A stretch of DNA of 64,000 bases from Streptococcus mutans (lineage in GTDB: Bacteria > Bacillota > Bacilli > Lactobacillales > Streptococcaceae): positions 1,736,001 to 1,800,000 of the forward strand of contig NZ_AP019720.1 in the NCBI RefSeq assembly GCF_006739205.1, read 5' to 3'. The notes under the pieces are model-generated. The model was not told the origin of the DNA. It ran no database searches and saw nothing but the letters and a program-made list of their open reading frames with translations. This document shows positions 30,258-39,596 of this stretch, in pieces; positions within the stretch are counted from its first letter, which is position 1, and every line of letters starts with the position of its first letter. The position numbers and the translations under genes are program-made.

Positions 30258-32894
30258 TTACTTTGCCTCATACCAAGTCTGCCCTGCATTTTCATCTGCC
30301 ACAAGTGGTACAGAAAGTTCAATAGCAGATTCCATGGTTTCCTTGACCAACTTTTGGATCGCTTCAAGTTCAGCATTTGGTACCTCAAGGACAATTTCAT
30401 CATGCACCTGCAGGAGCATCCGCGATTGATAATCTCCTTTTTTCAAGGCTTGATCGAGATGAATCATGGCCACTTTGAGAATATCAGCGGCGCTACCCTG
30501 AATAGGCGAGTTAATAGCTGTTCGCTCCGCAAAAGACCGAATATTGAAATTGCGTGAATTGATATCCGGTAATTCACGGCGACGATGAAAGAGCGTTTCA
30601 ACATAACCCTTATCACGCGCTTCTCGCACCACTCTATCCATATAATTTTTAATTCCCGGATAACGTTCAAAATAGGTTTCAATGTAATTCTTAGCGGCTT
30701 TGCGGCTAATACCCAAATTATTAGCCAGACCAAAATCAGAAATGCCATAAACCACACCAAAGTTAACAGCCTTAGCATTGCGGCGGTCATTAGGAGTGAC
30801 GTCTTCTGGTCTTTCAATACCAAAGACACGCATGGCTGTAGAGGTGTGAATGTCTGCCCCTTCCTTAAAAGCAGCAATTAAATGTTCATCGCCTGAAATA
30901 TGAGCCAGCACCCGCAATTCAATTTGTGAATAATCTGAACTGAGCAGGACACTCTCTTTCCATTCAGGAACAAAAGCCTTGCGAATGAGACGTCCCTGTT
31001 CCAAACGCACAGGAATATTTTGTAAATTAGGATCAACGCTGGATAAGCGGCCAGTTTGCGTTAAATCTTGCAAATAACGGGTATGAATCTTGCCATCAAA
31101 GGAAATCGAATCTTGCAAGCCAATGATATAGGTGGATTGCAATTTCGCAATTTGACGATATTCTAAAATTTTAGCAACGATTGGTGAACGATGAGCCAGA
31201 CGTTCCAAGACATCAACAGCTGTTGAATAACCTGTTTTCGTCTTTTTAGTGGCTGACAAGGGTAGACCCAATTTTTCAAAGAGGATAACTCCCAATTGTT
31301 TTGGAGAATTAATATTGAACGCCTCACCAGCTAAATCATAAATCTCCTGAGTCAGAGCCTGCAATTCAATCTCATTAGCCCGTTCCATGTCCTGCAGCGT
31401 TTCTTTTCTAACCGAAATACCTGCAATTTCCATTTTAGCCAACACATTTGCCAGCGGTAATTCCATCTCAAAAAGCAAGTCCAGTTGGTCATTGGCAGAC
31501 AGTTTCTGACGCATCGGCTCTTCGCTAGCAAGCAAGACACTGATTTTTTTAGCTAAATGGCTGAGCAGAACATTTTTTTCTGGGATAGCACGTTTAGCTC
31601 CTTTACCATACACATCATCGTCTGTTTCCAAAGGTAAATCTGTGTAAAGTCTTGCAATGGTCGAAATGTTATTATTTTCAACAGTTGACAGCAAATATTT
31701 GGCCAAACGACTATCGAAACTAGCTGTCGGCAGATCAATGCCCAAATGACTCAGCAAGACCTTACCGCGCTTAAAATCATAAGTTTTAATAGGTTTTGAC
31801 AAGGCTTCTTTAAACAAATCATGCGTCAGCAAACTGGTATCAGTTGTCGCATAAATCGCTTGGTCATCTCCCCAAGCCAGGCCGATCATCTCTTGGGTAT
31901 GATAATTATCATTCAAAATTTCAAAATAAAAGAATTGATCAGGCGCAAACATATCAGGCTTGAGTTCAGTCACTTCTGTATAATTCACTTCAAAATTTTC
32001 GGCTTTAGGTGAACTGTCAAGTTGTGATCGAAATTGTCTGAAGTCCATTTCGTCATAAAACTTAGCCAGTGCATCAAGCTGAGGACCAGAGTAATCAATA
32101 TCGTCTAAAGTGATGGTGATCGGTGCTTGCGTATCAATGGTTGCCAGTGTCTTAGAAAGAAAAGCCTTTTCTTTATCGTTGATGAGATTTTCCTTCATCT
32201 TAGTCGTTTTAAAGCTATCAATATGTTCATAGATAGCTTCTAGACTGCCATGTTCATGCAACAGTTTCAAACCTGTCTTCTCACCAATTTTTGTTACCCC
32301 CGGAATATTATCAGACTTGTCCCCCATGAGAGCCTTGAGATCAATAAATTGCTTAGGCGTCAGTCCCATTTTTTCCATGAGATAGTCTGGTGTAAATTCT
32401 TCAAATTCAGCAACACCTTTTTTGGAAATCTCAACAGTCGTATTACTATCAGTCAGCTGAATGAGGTCCTTATCACCGCTGACAATAGTAACATCATATT
32501 CATCCTCATTTTCGGCTAATTTATCAAGGGTTCCAATAATGTCATCAGCTTCATAATTTTCCAAATCATAATAGGAAACACCTAAAGCGGTCAGCATCTC
32601 TCTAATATAAGGTAACTGCTCACGAAATTCTTCCGGCGTTTTAGCACGGCCCGCCTTATAGTCTGCAAACATTTCTGTTCGAAAGGTTGTTTTCCCAGCA
32701 TCAAAAGCCACTAAAACATGCGTCGGTTCCACCCTTTTCATCATATGATCCAACATTAAATGAAAGCCATAAATGGCATTGGTGTGTAAACCAGCAGGAT
32801 TTTTAAAGCGGTCAATTTGATTATAAAGTGCAAAGAAAGCACGATAAGCAACGGAAGAGCCGTCAATCAATAATAATTTTTTCTTGTTTGTCAT
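30258..32894 (-). CDS. polA: DNA polymerase I
   Basis: 878 residues. It fills gaps and removes RNA primers. Domains: 5' nuclease (1 to about 290; LLLIDGSSVAYRAFFAL, VSGDKDLIQL), a degenerate 3'-5' exonuclease domain (about 310-480), and the polymerase domain with motif A SSDYSQIELRVLAHIS, motif B RRNAKAVNFGVVYGIS and motif C LLQVHDEIVLE. At exonuclease motif I the usual DxE is replaced (FYFEILNDN), so proofreading is probably lost, as in other Gram-positive PolI enzymes. Confidence 0.97.
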   Translation of the reverse strand: MTNKKKLLLIDGSSVAYRAFFALYNQIDRFKNPAGLHTNAIYGFHLMLDHMMKRVEPTHVLVAFDAGKTTFRTEMFADYKAGRAKTPEEFREQLPYIREMLTALGVSYYDLENYEADDIIGTLDKLAENEDEYDVTIVSGDKDLIQLTDSNTTVEISKKGVAEFEEFTPDYLMEKMGLTPKQFIDLKALMGDKSDNIPGVTKIGEKTGLKLLHEHGSLEAIYEHIDSFKTTKMKENLINDKEKAFLSKTLATIDTQAPITITLDDIDYSGPQLDALAKFYDEMDFRQFRSQLDSSPKAENFEVNYTEVTELKPDMFAPDQFFYFEILNDNYHTQEMIGLAWGDDQAIYATTDTSLLTHDLFKEALSKPIKTYDFKRGKVLLSHLGIDLPTASFDSRLAKYLLSTVENNNISTIARLYTDLPLETDDDVYGKGAKRAIPEKNVLLSHLAKKISVLLASEEPMRQKLSANDQLDLLFEMELPLANVLAKMEIAGISVRKETLQDMERANEIELQALTQEIYDLAGEAFNINSPKQLGVILFEKLGLPLSATKKTKTGYSTAVDVLERLAHRSPIVAKILEYRQIAKLQSTYIIGLQDSISFDGKIHTRYLQDLTQTGRLSSVDPNLQNIPVRLEQGRLIRKAFVPEWKESVLLSSDYSQIELRVLAHISGDEHLIAAFKEGADIHTSTAMRVFGIERPEDVTPNDRRNAKAVNFGVVYGISDFGLANNLGISRKAAKNYIETYFERYPGIKNYMDRVVREARDKGYVETLFHRRRELPDINSRNFNIRSFAERTAINSPIQGSAADILKVAMIHLDQALKKGDYQSRMLLQVHDEIVLEVPNAELEAIQKLVKETMESAIELSVPLVADENAGQTWYEAK

Positions 32895-32976
32895 AGATCT
32901 ATTGTAACATAAATCCTAGTCTTTACTCTCTTTAAACACTGACAATAAGATTAAAAAGAAGTAAACAAGCCACAAA

Positions 32977-33009
32977 AAAATGAGACACTATTGCCTCAAG
33001 CCTCATTTT
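32977..33009 (-). terminator. Terminator after the ketopantoate reductase-like gene
   Basis: AAAATGAG pairs with CTCATTTT, and the minus-sense tail is TTTTTTTG. It separates the LytTR operon from polA. Confidence 0.7.
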
Positions 33010-33052
33010 TATCAAATAATCGTTGGATTTCCTTCACCAACATCAAAATCTT

Positions 33053-34027
33053 CTACTTTTTCTCCATTAAGGAAGTGATTTTCCCCATAGTTTCTTCACA
33101 ATTTGCATAAAAGTTAGGAGCAGCTATTTGATTTTTCTTACCACTATCGTAAAGACATTTACAGACAAACATCAAATCTTGAGTATTGCCATGCAAGGTC
33201 ATAATTTTACGGGTCAGTACTTTTTTTGCAAACATGCGTTTCATAAGAGGTGCAGAAATAACAGTTGGTAATTTATAGGCTAAGAGCTCGTTCTTATAAT
33301 GCTTTAAATTAACTCCTCGACTAGCTACAATTTGAGAAGTTTCACGAATAGTTTTGACAGCTTCTTTTAAGTACTGTATAGAATCCATGAGCTGTTCTGC
33401 TGCTGCAGCCGTATCCTTAACATCTCCAGATTTTCCCATGACTGAAATAACACCTGCATTGATGCCCATATGCAGCCAAATCCACTCCAGCATATCATAG
33501 GGCTGTTCCAATTGAATCTGACAGTCATCAAAAAGCCTCGCTAACTTCTCATAGTTAGAAATAGCTGCCTTTTCCTTTCTTTCCAGCATAAAGTGATCAA
33601 AAAGGCAGCAAGTCAGCCTATTGTCCCTAATATTACCGCCAGCCACAGGATAACCTAGAATATAAGAATATCCTTTCACTAACTTGTCAACATAGGCACG
33701 ATCTTTCCAAATCCCACAAGCCAGAATCAACGTTCCAGAAATACCATCTGCTGCCAGACTGTCGATCACAGAAGTAAGGCCGCCTGATGGGACACTGACA
33801 AAGATAAAGTCATAGGTTTTGCTCGAGCAGTGCTTCACTTGGTAAACATCACAGCTCTGGATGCCGTCTTTCTCAGTTCGACCATCCAGCAAGTCTACTT
33901 GGAGTTGTTTAACAGCAGCTTTAGGACTGTCTTTTCTCAGGTAATGCTCAACCTCATGGCCCGCCTTTTGAAAAACATAACCATAGATGCTACCAATCGT
34001 TCCTAAACCTATTACTAAAATTTTCAT
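33053..34027 (-). CDS. Ketopantoate reductase-like NAD(P)-binding protein
   Basis: About 324 residues. The N-terminus MKILVIGLGTIGSIYGYVFQ has the Rossmann GxGxxG loop, and FIFVSVPSGGLTSVIDSL and ILACGIW follow the ApbA/PanE N-domain pattern. The C-terminal helical domain is present. In place of the catalytic Lys-x-x-x-Asn of PanE, the region reads YDMLEWIWLHMGINAGV, so the usual lysine seems absent. It may not make pantoate. The ATG at 34027 follows AAGGAAATG; a 50-codon upstream extension runs into the DUF3021 gene. It is third in an operon with a LytTR regulator. Confidence 0.75.
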   Translation of the reverse strand: MKILVIGLGTIGSIYGYVFQKAGHEVEHYLRKDSPKAAVKQLQVDLLDGRTEKDGIQSCDVYQVKHCSSKTYDFIFVSVPSGGLTSVIDSLAADGISGTLILACGIWKDRAYVDKLVKGYSYILGYPVAGGNIRDNRLTCCLFDHFMLERKEKAAISNYEKLARLFDDCQIQLEQPYDMLEWIWLHMGINAGVISVMGKSGDVKDTAAAAEQLMDSIQYLKEAVKTIRETSQIVASRGVNLKHYKNELLAYKLPTVISAPLMKRMFAKKVLTRKIMTLHGNTQDLMFVCKCLYDSGKKNQIAAPNFYANCEETMGKITSLMEKK

Positions 34028-34044
34028 TGTAACATTTCCTTTCT

Positions 34045-34428
34045 TTACTGACGGCGTTTTTTGATAAGTGAGTTGATTTCCTGCGCTTCTTGTCCTAGAT
34101 AGAAAAGATCTAAGAGACGGGATATCAGGTAGATAATCAGACCGATAGACAAAAGCACCCAGAGACTGGCATTCCAATGGAAAGGGAAACTAAGACTGTA
34201 GATAATTCCCTCAATAATGACAAGGTCAAGAAGGCTTCCGACTAGTTCTTGTTGAAATTCCCATTTTTGCCTTGTCAGCAAGGCCAAATGAATTAAAATA
34301 TTAACCAAAAACACTTGAAAAATGGTAACCAGTAAGAGCCAGTGTGCTTGAAAATAAAGAGCAAACAAAGATAACAAAATTAAACTAATTCCTGTCGTTG
34401 CAAAGAAATTTGTGACTGCTTTTCTCAT
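34045..34428 (-). CDS. DUF3021-type membrane protein, partner of the LytTR regulator
   Basis: 127 residues with four membrane helices (FFATTGISLILLSLFALYF, HWLLLVTIFQVFLVNILIHLAL, LVGSLLDLVIIEGIIYSLSF, LWVLLSIGLIIYLISRLL) and a basic C-terminal tail. In LytTR regulatory systems a membrane protein of this sort holds its cognate LytTR regulator inactive. The start codon overlaps the LytTR stop (TAATG), so the two are translationally coupled. Confidence 0.8.
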   Translation of the reverse strand: MRKAVTNFFATTGISLILLSLFALYFQAHWLLLVTIFQVFLVNILIHLALLTRQKWEFQQELVGSLLDLVIIEGIIYSLSFPFHWNASLWVLLSIGLIIYLISRLLDLFYLGQEAQEINSLIKKRRQ

Positions 34429-34871
34429 TATCGAATTCCTTTCAAAGCTTCTTTAACATCTGGCAAATAGCGGCGGTTGACAATGACCTTTTCACCATTC
34501 AATAAAGTGGCTTCCATACGGCTGTTGAAAAGCGGGCGTATATTCTCCAGAACATTGATATTGAGCAAACAAGACTTGCTAATCTGAACAAAGCCATCAT
34601 GTTGTAGGTCATGAAGCAACTGGTAAAGTTTTAAATCCGTCTGATAAACCTCATCTGCCAAGTAGACAAAGGTTTTTTTGTCCACACTTTCGATATAGTA
34701 AATATCTGAAAAATTGACCAAATACTTTCTGCCCTCCTGATAACAGCTGAGCTGCCTGTCTACTGTCTCCAGAAAACCGAGAATGCGCTCAATCAACTTA
34801 TCTTTCTGACCATATGTGATATGAATTTCTAATTCCTTATACTGGTCATCTTGCTCAATTCGTAATTTCAT
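34428..34871 (-). CDS. LytTR-family transcription regulator
   Basis: About 147 residues without a receiver domain. The C-terminal 90 residues are a LytTR DNA-binding domain: VNFSDIYYIESVDKKTFVYL, FVQISKSCLLNINVLENIRP, and VIVNRRYLPDVKEAL. With the DUF3021 gene downstream this is a LytTR regulatory system, like HdrRM and BrsRM of S. mutans, which control bacteriocin and competence genes. The ATG at 34871 is chosen because the -10 TATAAT lies only seven bases upstream and no ribosome site fits; the transcript is probably leaderless. Confidence 0.85.
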   Translation of the reverse strand: MKLRIEQDDQYKELEIHITYGQKDKLIERILGFLETVDRQLSCYQEGRKYLVNFSDIYYIESVDKKTFVYLADEVYQTDLKLYQLLHDLQHDGFVQISKSCLLNINVLENIRPLFNSRMEATLLNGEKVIVNRRYLPDVKEALKGIR

Positions 34872-34878
34872 AGTACCC

Positions 34879-34887
34879 ATTATAGCA
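34879..34887 (-). promoter_or_regulatory. Extended -10 promoter giving a leaderless LytTR mRNA
   Basis: TGCTATAAT (34887-34879) is followed by GGGTACT and then the ATG at 34871. Transcription normally starts about seven bases after the -10, that is at the A of the ATG. No good -35 is present. The upstream terminator at 34904-34931 ends just before this promoter. Confidence 0.6.
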
Positions 34888-34903
34888 CAGCTTTTCCACA
34901 AAA

Positions 34904-34931
34904 AATCCTGCATCAACCAAGTTGCAGGATT
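34904..34931 (-). terminator. Terminator of the HXXEE gene
   Basis: AATCCTGCA pairs with TGCAGGATT, and the minus-strand tail is TTTTTTG. It lies 24 bases after the HXXEE stop codon and abuts the LytTR promoter. Confidence 0.8.
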
Positions 34932-34954
34932 AGATAACTGAAATACAATCTAAT

Positions 34955-35467
34955 TTACGAATGCAGGAATTTTTCGACTTTGTCAGTCTGCTGATGAAGA
35001 AAGCGCAGATTAACCAACTGAAGAGGGAATATAAGGACTGTCAGCATCAATAAAAGCATCCAGCTAAGTGTCTGAGCAAAACAAAATCCCATGATAGCCA
35101 TAACCAGTAAAGGAAGAGTTAATGCTGCAGTGATACTTCCGGGTACCCATGTACGATAGGTAATGGCTTGAGAAATATGAGAAAAAAGATGGAAAGTATG
35201 TCCCAATGTGATAGCTAATACCAACTCTGGTACTCTAAAAAGAATGCCTGCAAGCAGAATCAGACTAGCTAAAACAAACTCTTCTAAGACAGCCACTGCA
35301 ATATTTTCTGCTGAAGGGTAATGCTTTCTGCCTGAGATAAATATCTCATTGGCAAACTTGGGATCACTCTTGTTCTTAGCAATCCATGGGCAGACTAAAA
35401 TTATTTCTTCAAACTCGTGTATCATAAAAAGCGTTATAGCGATAAAAGCGAATAGTGCTGCTGTCAT
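34955..35467 (-). CDS. HXXEE domain membrane protein
   Basis: 170 residues with five or so membrane segments. The first carries HEFEE (the HxxEE motif), and later membrane motifs are VLEEFVL and GHTFHLFSHI. The conserved acidic and histidine residues within membranes suggest metal binding or a membrane hydrolase, but the family function is unknown. The ATG follows AAAGGAGAGAAATA. It sits upstream of the LytTR operon with its own terminator. Confidence 0.75.
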   Translation of the reverse strand: MTAALFAFIAITLFMIHEFEEIILVCPWIAKNKSDPKFANEIFISGRKHYPSAENIAVAVLEEFVLASLILLAGILFRVPELVLAITLGHTFHLFSHISQAITYRTWVPGSITAALTLPLLVMAIMGFCFAQTLSWMLLLMLTVLIFPLQLVNLRFLHQQTDKVEKFLHS

Positions 35468-35524
35468 TATTTCTCTCCTTTATTCAAGATACCAAAGAGC
35501 ATTAGAAATCCGTATAAAAATAGG

Positions 35525-35712
35525 AAACTGACGCCGTGTCGCCAGCCAAGACACAAGGAAGTTTATCTTTTTTACTAGGATTTCAGCTCGTGTTCAATTT
35601 ACTTAAGATACAAAGGCATAAGCGACACACCGCAAAATAGGAAAGCTGACGAAAATGCTTTAGCATTAGAATGTCTTTATCTTTTTTCACAGTGTCGTAG
35701 CCGTATCAATTT
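35525..35712. repeat. Non-coding repeat family A, copy 2
   Basis: It shares with 14482-14694 the ordered blocks AAGATACAAAGG, TAAGCG, GCAAAATAGG, GACG, a short hairpin (AATGCTTTAGCATT), TTATCTTTTTTCACA and GTAGCCGTATC. It lies between two minus-strand genes and holds no reading frame. Its exact ends are unclear. Confidence 0.5.
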
Positions 35713-35713
35713 A

Positions 35714-36682
35714 TTAAAGAGCGGTTTCCTTATACTGCTTTAATGTCTTGCCGGTCCATTTTTTAAAGGCCCGCAGAAAGCTGGACTTTTCTGAGTAGCC
35801 TACTAAATAAGCAATCTCATCAACTGACATAGATAAGTCAAGATAGGAAAAAGTCATCAATTTTTGCATATGTAAAACTTCCTCATTAAAAGTTGTATCC
35901 TCAGCAGCCAATTTACGTTGCAGGGTACGGGCACTGAGCCCTAGTCTGTTAGCTATCATTGCAAGGGAAAATTGTCCACTAGGGATGGCAGACAGCAACT
36001 CTGTCTGAACGGCCTGAGTGAAATTGTCATCACTATGGAGTTGGGACAACTGCTGATTAAGACTTAACTTCAAATGATACCACATGACATTATTTTCAGT
36101 GATAAAAGGTTTTTCAAGATCTGCTTTAGATAATACTAAACGATTATAATCTGTTTTTTTCGGCAGGATTCCTGCTTCCTTCTCAAGAAGTCTTCCATAA
36201 TCATAAGGAGAACTTATTTCGTAAGGAAGAATGCAAGTCCCTGTTCCCGTCCGTAAGAGACTTAAAAGAAGCAACTGTTCCTGCAGCAATAACATGCGAG
36301 GAAGCGGAAGCTGTGATGAACAGTAGGCATAACTTACAGAAATTTCATCTCCGCCGTCTTCAAGCTGTACTTTTACTGGACCAATCAAGCTTTTATATTT
36401 CGAAAAACGCTGTAAAGCCGTCAAACCATCAGGACTTGCCAAAGCAGCAAAAAAGGCCGGCACAAACTTCTTAATATTTTCAATTCTGCTCAAAGCTAAC
36501 AAAGCTTCATCCGTAATCAGCTTATCTAAGGTTGCTATAAAACAATAGTACTCCTGAGCATTATAAGTAAGCTCTTCTTGCCACAGCTTATTAGGCAGCT
36601 GTGCTTTTTGTAAAACCAGCCTGATATCTATTCCCAATTCTTGTAGGAAAGACTGAAATTGTTTCGTAATCATCAGTTTCAT
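35714..36682 (-). CDS. AraC-family transcription regulator
   Basis: About 322 residues. The N-terminal 200 residues resemble the AraC_binding_2 / OruR-type ligand domain (FLQELGIDIRLVLQKAQLP). The C-terminus has the two helix-turn-helix motifs of AraC proteins: LAMIANRLGLSARTLQRKL and VDEIAYLVGYSEKSSFLRAF followed by KKWTGKTLKQYK. The target is unknown; the HXXEE gene is a neighbour. The ATG at 36682 follows GGGG by eight bases. TTG at 36715 is possible but less likely. Confidence 0.82.
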   Translation of the reverse strand: MKLMITKQFQSFLQELGIDIRLVLQKAQLPNKLWQEELTYNAQEYYCFIATLDKLITDEALLALSRIENIKKFVPAFFAALASPDGLTALQRFSKYKSLIGPVKVQLEDGGDEISVSYAYCSSQLPLPRMLLLQEQLLLLSLLRTGTGTCILPYEISSPYDYGRLLEKEAGILPKKTDYNRLVLSKADLEKPFITENNVMWYHLKLSLNQQLSQLHSDDNFTQAVQTELLSAIPSGQFSLAMIANRLGLSARTLQRKLAAEDTTFNEEVLHMQKLMTFSYLDLSMSVDEIAYLVGYSEKSSFLRAFKKWTGKTLKQYKETAL

Positions 36683-37246
36683 AATCATTACCCCAAGTCC
36701 AACTTGAACAGCCAAGTCATTAATACATCCGTTTACTTTCTGACTTTTATTGAAAACGCTTCAACTTCTAGTCAGCTCATTTAGGTGACATCCCTAACTT
36801 GCAACAATTTTTTTCACAGATTATTATAAAGCAAAAAAGCGGCTTTTGCATAGGACAATCAATGACACTACAATGACAATTGATGCCAAAAGCCTCACAT
36901 TAACTAAGATGCAGGATTAGAAAGCTAAGATATAACACTCAACTTACAATTTAGGTTCTCACTAAGCCTTTTTATTTTTTACTGCTTACAAAAGGCCGTG
37001 GAAAATACTCACAGTATCTGTTTATTCACGCTAAACTAACTATTCTATTCTAATCTAGTCTCTTACCTGTTATTTTTCACAACTCAATTTCATAGAAAAA
37101 CACCCCAAAAGTTAGATTTTAGGCTAACTTTTGAGATGCAGGTCAAAATCAATATTTCTAAGAGCCTGTTTTTAAAAGCTTTTAACATTACATTTTTTAA
37201 TTTTGAGAAGAATGTCACTCCTTACTCAGATGAATTTAGAAAAATA
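36683..37246. other. AraC / tkt intergenic region with cre-like site and hairpins
   Basis: It holds a cre-like TGAAAACGCTTCAA at 36751-36764, a CAAAAGC-type hairpin around 36843-36893 (GGCTTTTG..CAAAAGCC), and the tkt terminator at 37106-37133. No gene was seen. Confidence 0.5.
37106..37133 (-). terminator. Likely tkt terminator
   Basis: CAAAAGTTAG pairs with CTAACTTTTG, and the minus-sense tail is GGGTGTTTTTC. It lies 110 bases after the tkt stop codon. Confidence 0.65.
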
Positions 37247-39223
37247 CTATTTCAGTCCCTTAACAACTTTAACCACATTATCTACTGTAAAGCCATAATT
37301 TTCAATGACTTGAGCAGCAGGAGCTGATGCTCCAAATTTATCAATACCGATAACCGCACCATCAAGACCAACATATTTATACCATGGTTGGCTGGCTGCC
37401 ATTTCAATGGCTACACGACGGCGTACTGAATTTGGCAAAATAGCTTCTTTGTAGGCAGCAGATTGCTCATCAAAGAGCTCTGTAGAAGGAACAGAAACAA
37501 CACGTACTTTTTCGCCTTGTGCTTCCAATTCCTTAGCTGCTTTGACTGCTAAGTTAACTTCAGAACCTGATGCCAAAAGAATGGTATTAAAGTCAGAATC
37601 TGTTTCATAAGTAACATAAGCTCCCTTAGCAACTGAAGTAAAGCTTGAACCAGCTTCAACATCAAGATTTTGACGTGTCAAAACAAGAGCTGTTGGTGTG
37701 TTTTGGCTTGTCAAAGCATAATGCCATGCTGCCTGTGTTTCGCGTGCATCAGCTGGGCGAAAAACAACCAAATTAGGAGTGGCACGTAAACCTGCCAAGT
37801 GTTCAATCGGTTCATGAGTAGGGCCATCTTCACCAACGGCAATCGAATCGTGGGTAAAGACATAAGTTACTGGTACTCCTTGAAGAGCTGACAAACGAAC
37901 AGCTGCTTTGAGATAGTCTGAAAAGACAAAGAAGGTACCGCCATAAACACGCAGTCCGCCATGAAGAGCCATACCATTCAAAACAGCAGCCATAGCAAAT
38001 TCACGAACACCAAACTGGATGTTACGGTTAAGCGGATGATCAGCATCTTGAAGCCCATCTGCTTTAATGTAAGTCATGTTAGAATGCGCAAGATCAGCAG
38101 ATCCTCCAAGAAAGTTAGGTAGTACGTCTGCCGCAGCATTGATGGCATCTTGACTAGAATTACGCGTTGCTTGAGAGAAACCATTTTCGTAGACTGGAAA
38201 ATCAGCTTCTTTGATTTCCACAGGATCTTTTCCATCAATAATTGCATCCACTTCACGCGCCTCTTTAGGATAAGCTTGTCGATATTCTCCAACAAGATTT
38301 GACCAAGCATCGTAAGCAGCTTCACCACGATCCGCAACATTTTCTTTGAAATCATCATAAACCTCTTGAGGAACTTCAAAAGGAGCATAACCCCAATTGA
38401 GAGCCTTACGAGTAGCAGTTGCTTCTTCAGCTCCAAGTGGTGCACCATGAACAGCATTGGTACCGCCTTTAGTTGGAGCACCGTAGCCAATCACAGTTTT
38501 AATTTCAATAAGAGAAGGTTTGCCAGCTGCCTTTGCTTCTTCAATAGCAAGTCCAATAGCTTCAATATTATTGCCATCTTCAACTAAGATTGTATGCCAT
38601 CCATAAGCATCATATCGTGCACGAACACTTTCAGTGAACGCATCATTGGTTTCACCATCCAAACAAATATCATTAGAATCATAAAGAACAATCAGTTTAT
38701 CCAAATTTTGTTTGGCAGCATAGGATGACGCTTCGCCAGAAACACCTTCCATAAAATCACCATCACCGGCAATAACATAAGTATAGTGATCAAAAATAGG
38801 GTAGCCTTCACGATTGTATTTAGCAGCTAAGAAACGTTCAGCTTGAGCCAAACCAACAGCCATTGAAATCCCTTGGCCAAGAGGGCCTGTTGTCACATCA
38901 ACACCTACGGTATGGCCATACTCAGGGTGCCCCGGTGTTTTAGAGCCCCACTGACGGAAATTTTTGATTTCATCAATAGAAATATCTTCAAATCCCGACA
39001 AGTGCAAGAGAGCATATAAAAGCATTGAGCCATGACCAGCTGACAAAACAAAACGGTCACGGTTAATCCAATTTGGCTGACTTGGGTTAACACGTAAATG
39101 CTTAGTATATAGACTGTAAGCCATTGGGGCAGCGCCCATGACAACACCCGGGTGACCCGACTTAGACTTTTCAATAGCATCTACCCCTAAAAAGCGAATG
39201 GCATTAACCGATAAATCTGACAT
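37247..39223 (-). CDS. tkt: Transketolase
   Basis: 658 residues, full length. It moves two-carbon units between pentose phosphates with thiamine diphosphate. Landmarks: [18 protein letters not shown] near the N-terminus, the TPP motif [17 protein letters not shown], and [20 protein letters not shown] in the pyrimidine domain. Xylulose-5-phosphate from the adjacent ascorbate pathway (UlaD/E/F) feeds this enzyme, which may explain its place next to ulaG. Confidence 0.96.
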   Translation of the reverse strand: MSDLSVNAIRFLGVDAIEKSKSGHPGVVMGAAPMAYSLYTKHLRVNPSQPNWINRDRFVLSAGHGSMLLYALLHLSGFEDISIDEIKNFRQWGSKTPGHPEYGHTVGVDVTTGPLGQGISMAVGLAQAERFLAAKYNREGYPIFDHYTYVIAGDGDFMEGVSGEASSYAAKQNLDKLIVLYDSNDICLDGETNDAFTESVRARYDAYGWHTILVEDGNNIEAIGLAIEEAKAAGKPSLIEIKTVIGYGAPTKGGTNAVHGAPLGAEEATATRKALNWGYAPFEVPQEVYDDFKENVADRGEAAYDAWSNLVGEYRQAYPKEAREVDAIIDGKDPVEIKEADFPVYENGFSQATRNSSQDAINAAADVLPNFLGGSADLAHSNMTYIKADGLQDADHPLNRNIQFGVREFAMAAVLNGMALHGGLRVYGGTFFVFSDYLKAAVRLSALQGVPVTYVFTHDSIAVGEDGPTHEPIEHLAGLRATPNLVVFRPADARETQAAWHYALTSQNTPTALVLTRQNLDVEAGSSFTSVAKGAYVTYETDSDFNTILLASGSEVNLAVKAAKELEAQGEKVRVVSVPSTELFDEQSAAYKEAILPNSVRRRVAIEMAASQPWYKYVGLDGAVIGIDKFGASAPAAQVIENYGFTVDNVVKVVKGLK

Positions 39224-39596
39224 AATATTCTCCTTTTTAATGTAGTCATAGATATTTTAACATAAAACGCTTACTTGTTCCATATATCCAAATAAGTTTA
39301 AACTCTTTCAAATACCCGCATATCGTGCGACATGCGGATATAAAGTTTAAAGACATAATTAACATTATTTTATGTACCATTGAACGATAAATCAACCAAT
39401 AATTGATTCACTGTTCAATTGAGGAAACAAGACGCAGGCATAATTAAAGTTAGGCAAGCCGAAGTTGACGAAGAGGGAACAGATGAGATGAATGATAACC
39501 TATGATTGATTTTGCCTTTCAGTTTAAGAAATGAACCGGAGATAGAACTGAAGTTCAGCGAGGTGAAATTGACAACGAATGAAAAGCAAAAAGCAA
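39224..39596. other. ulaG / tkt intergenic region
   Basis: It carries a cre-like AAAACGCTTAC near 39263-39275, a CCGCAT..ATGCGG hairpin near 39331-39356, and an inverted repeat TTGAAC-4-AATCAA ... TTGATT-4-GTTCAA at 39380-39418. From about 39424 to 39500 a GCAGGCATAATTAAAGTTAGG stretch weakly resembles 15010-15050. No gene was seen. Confidence 0.45.
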
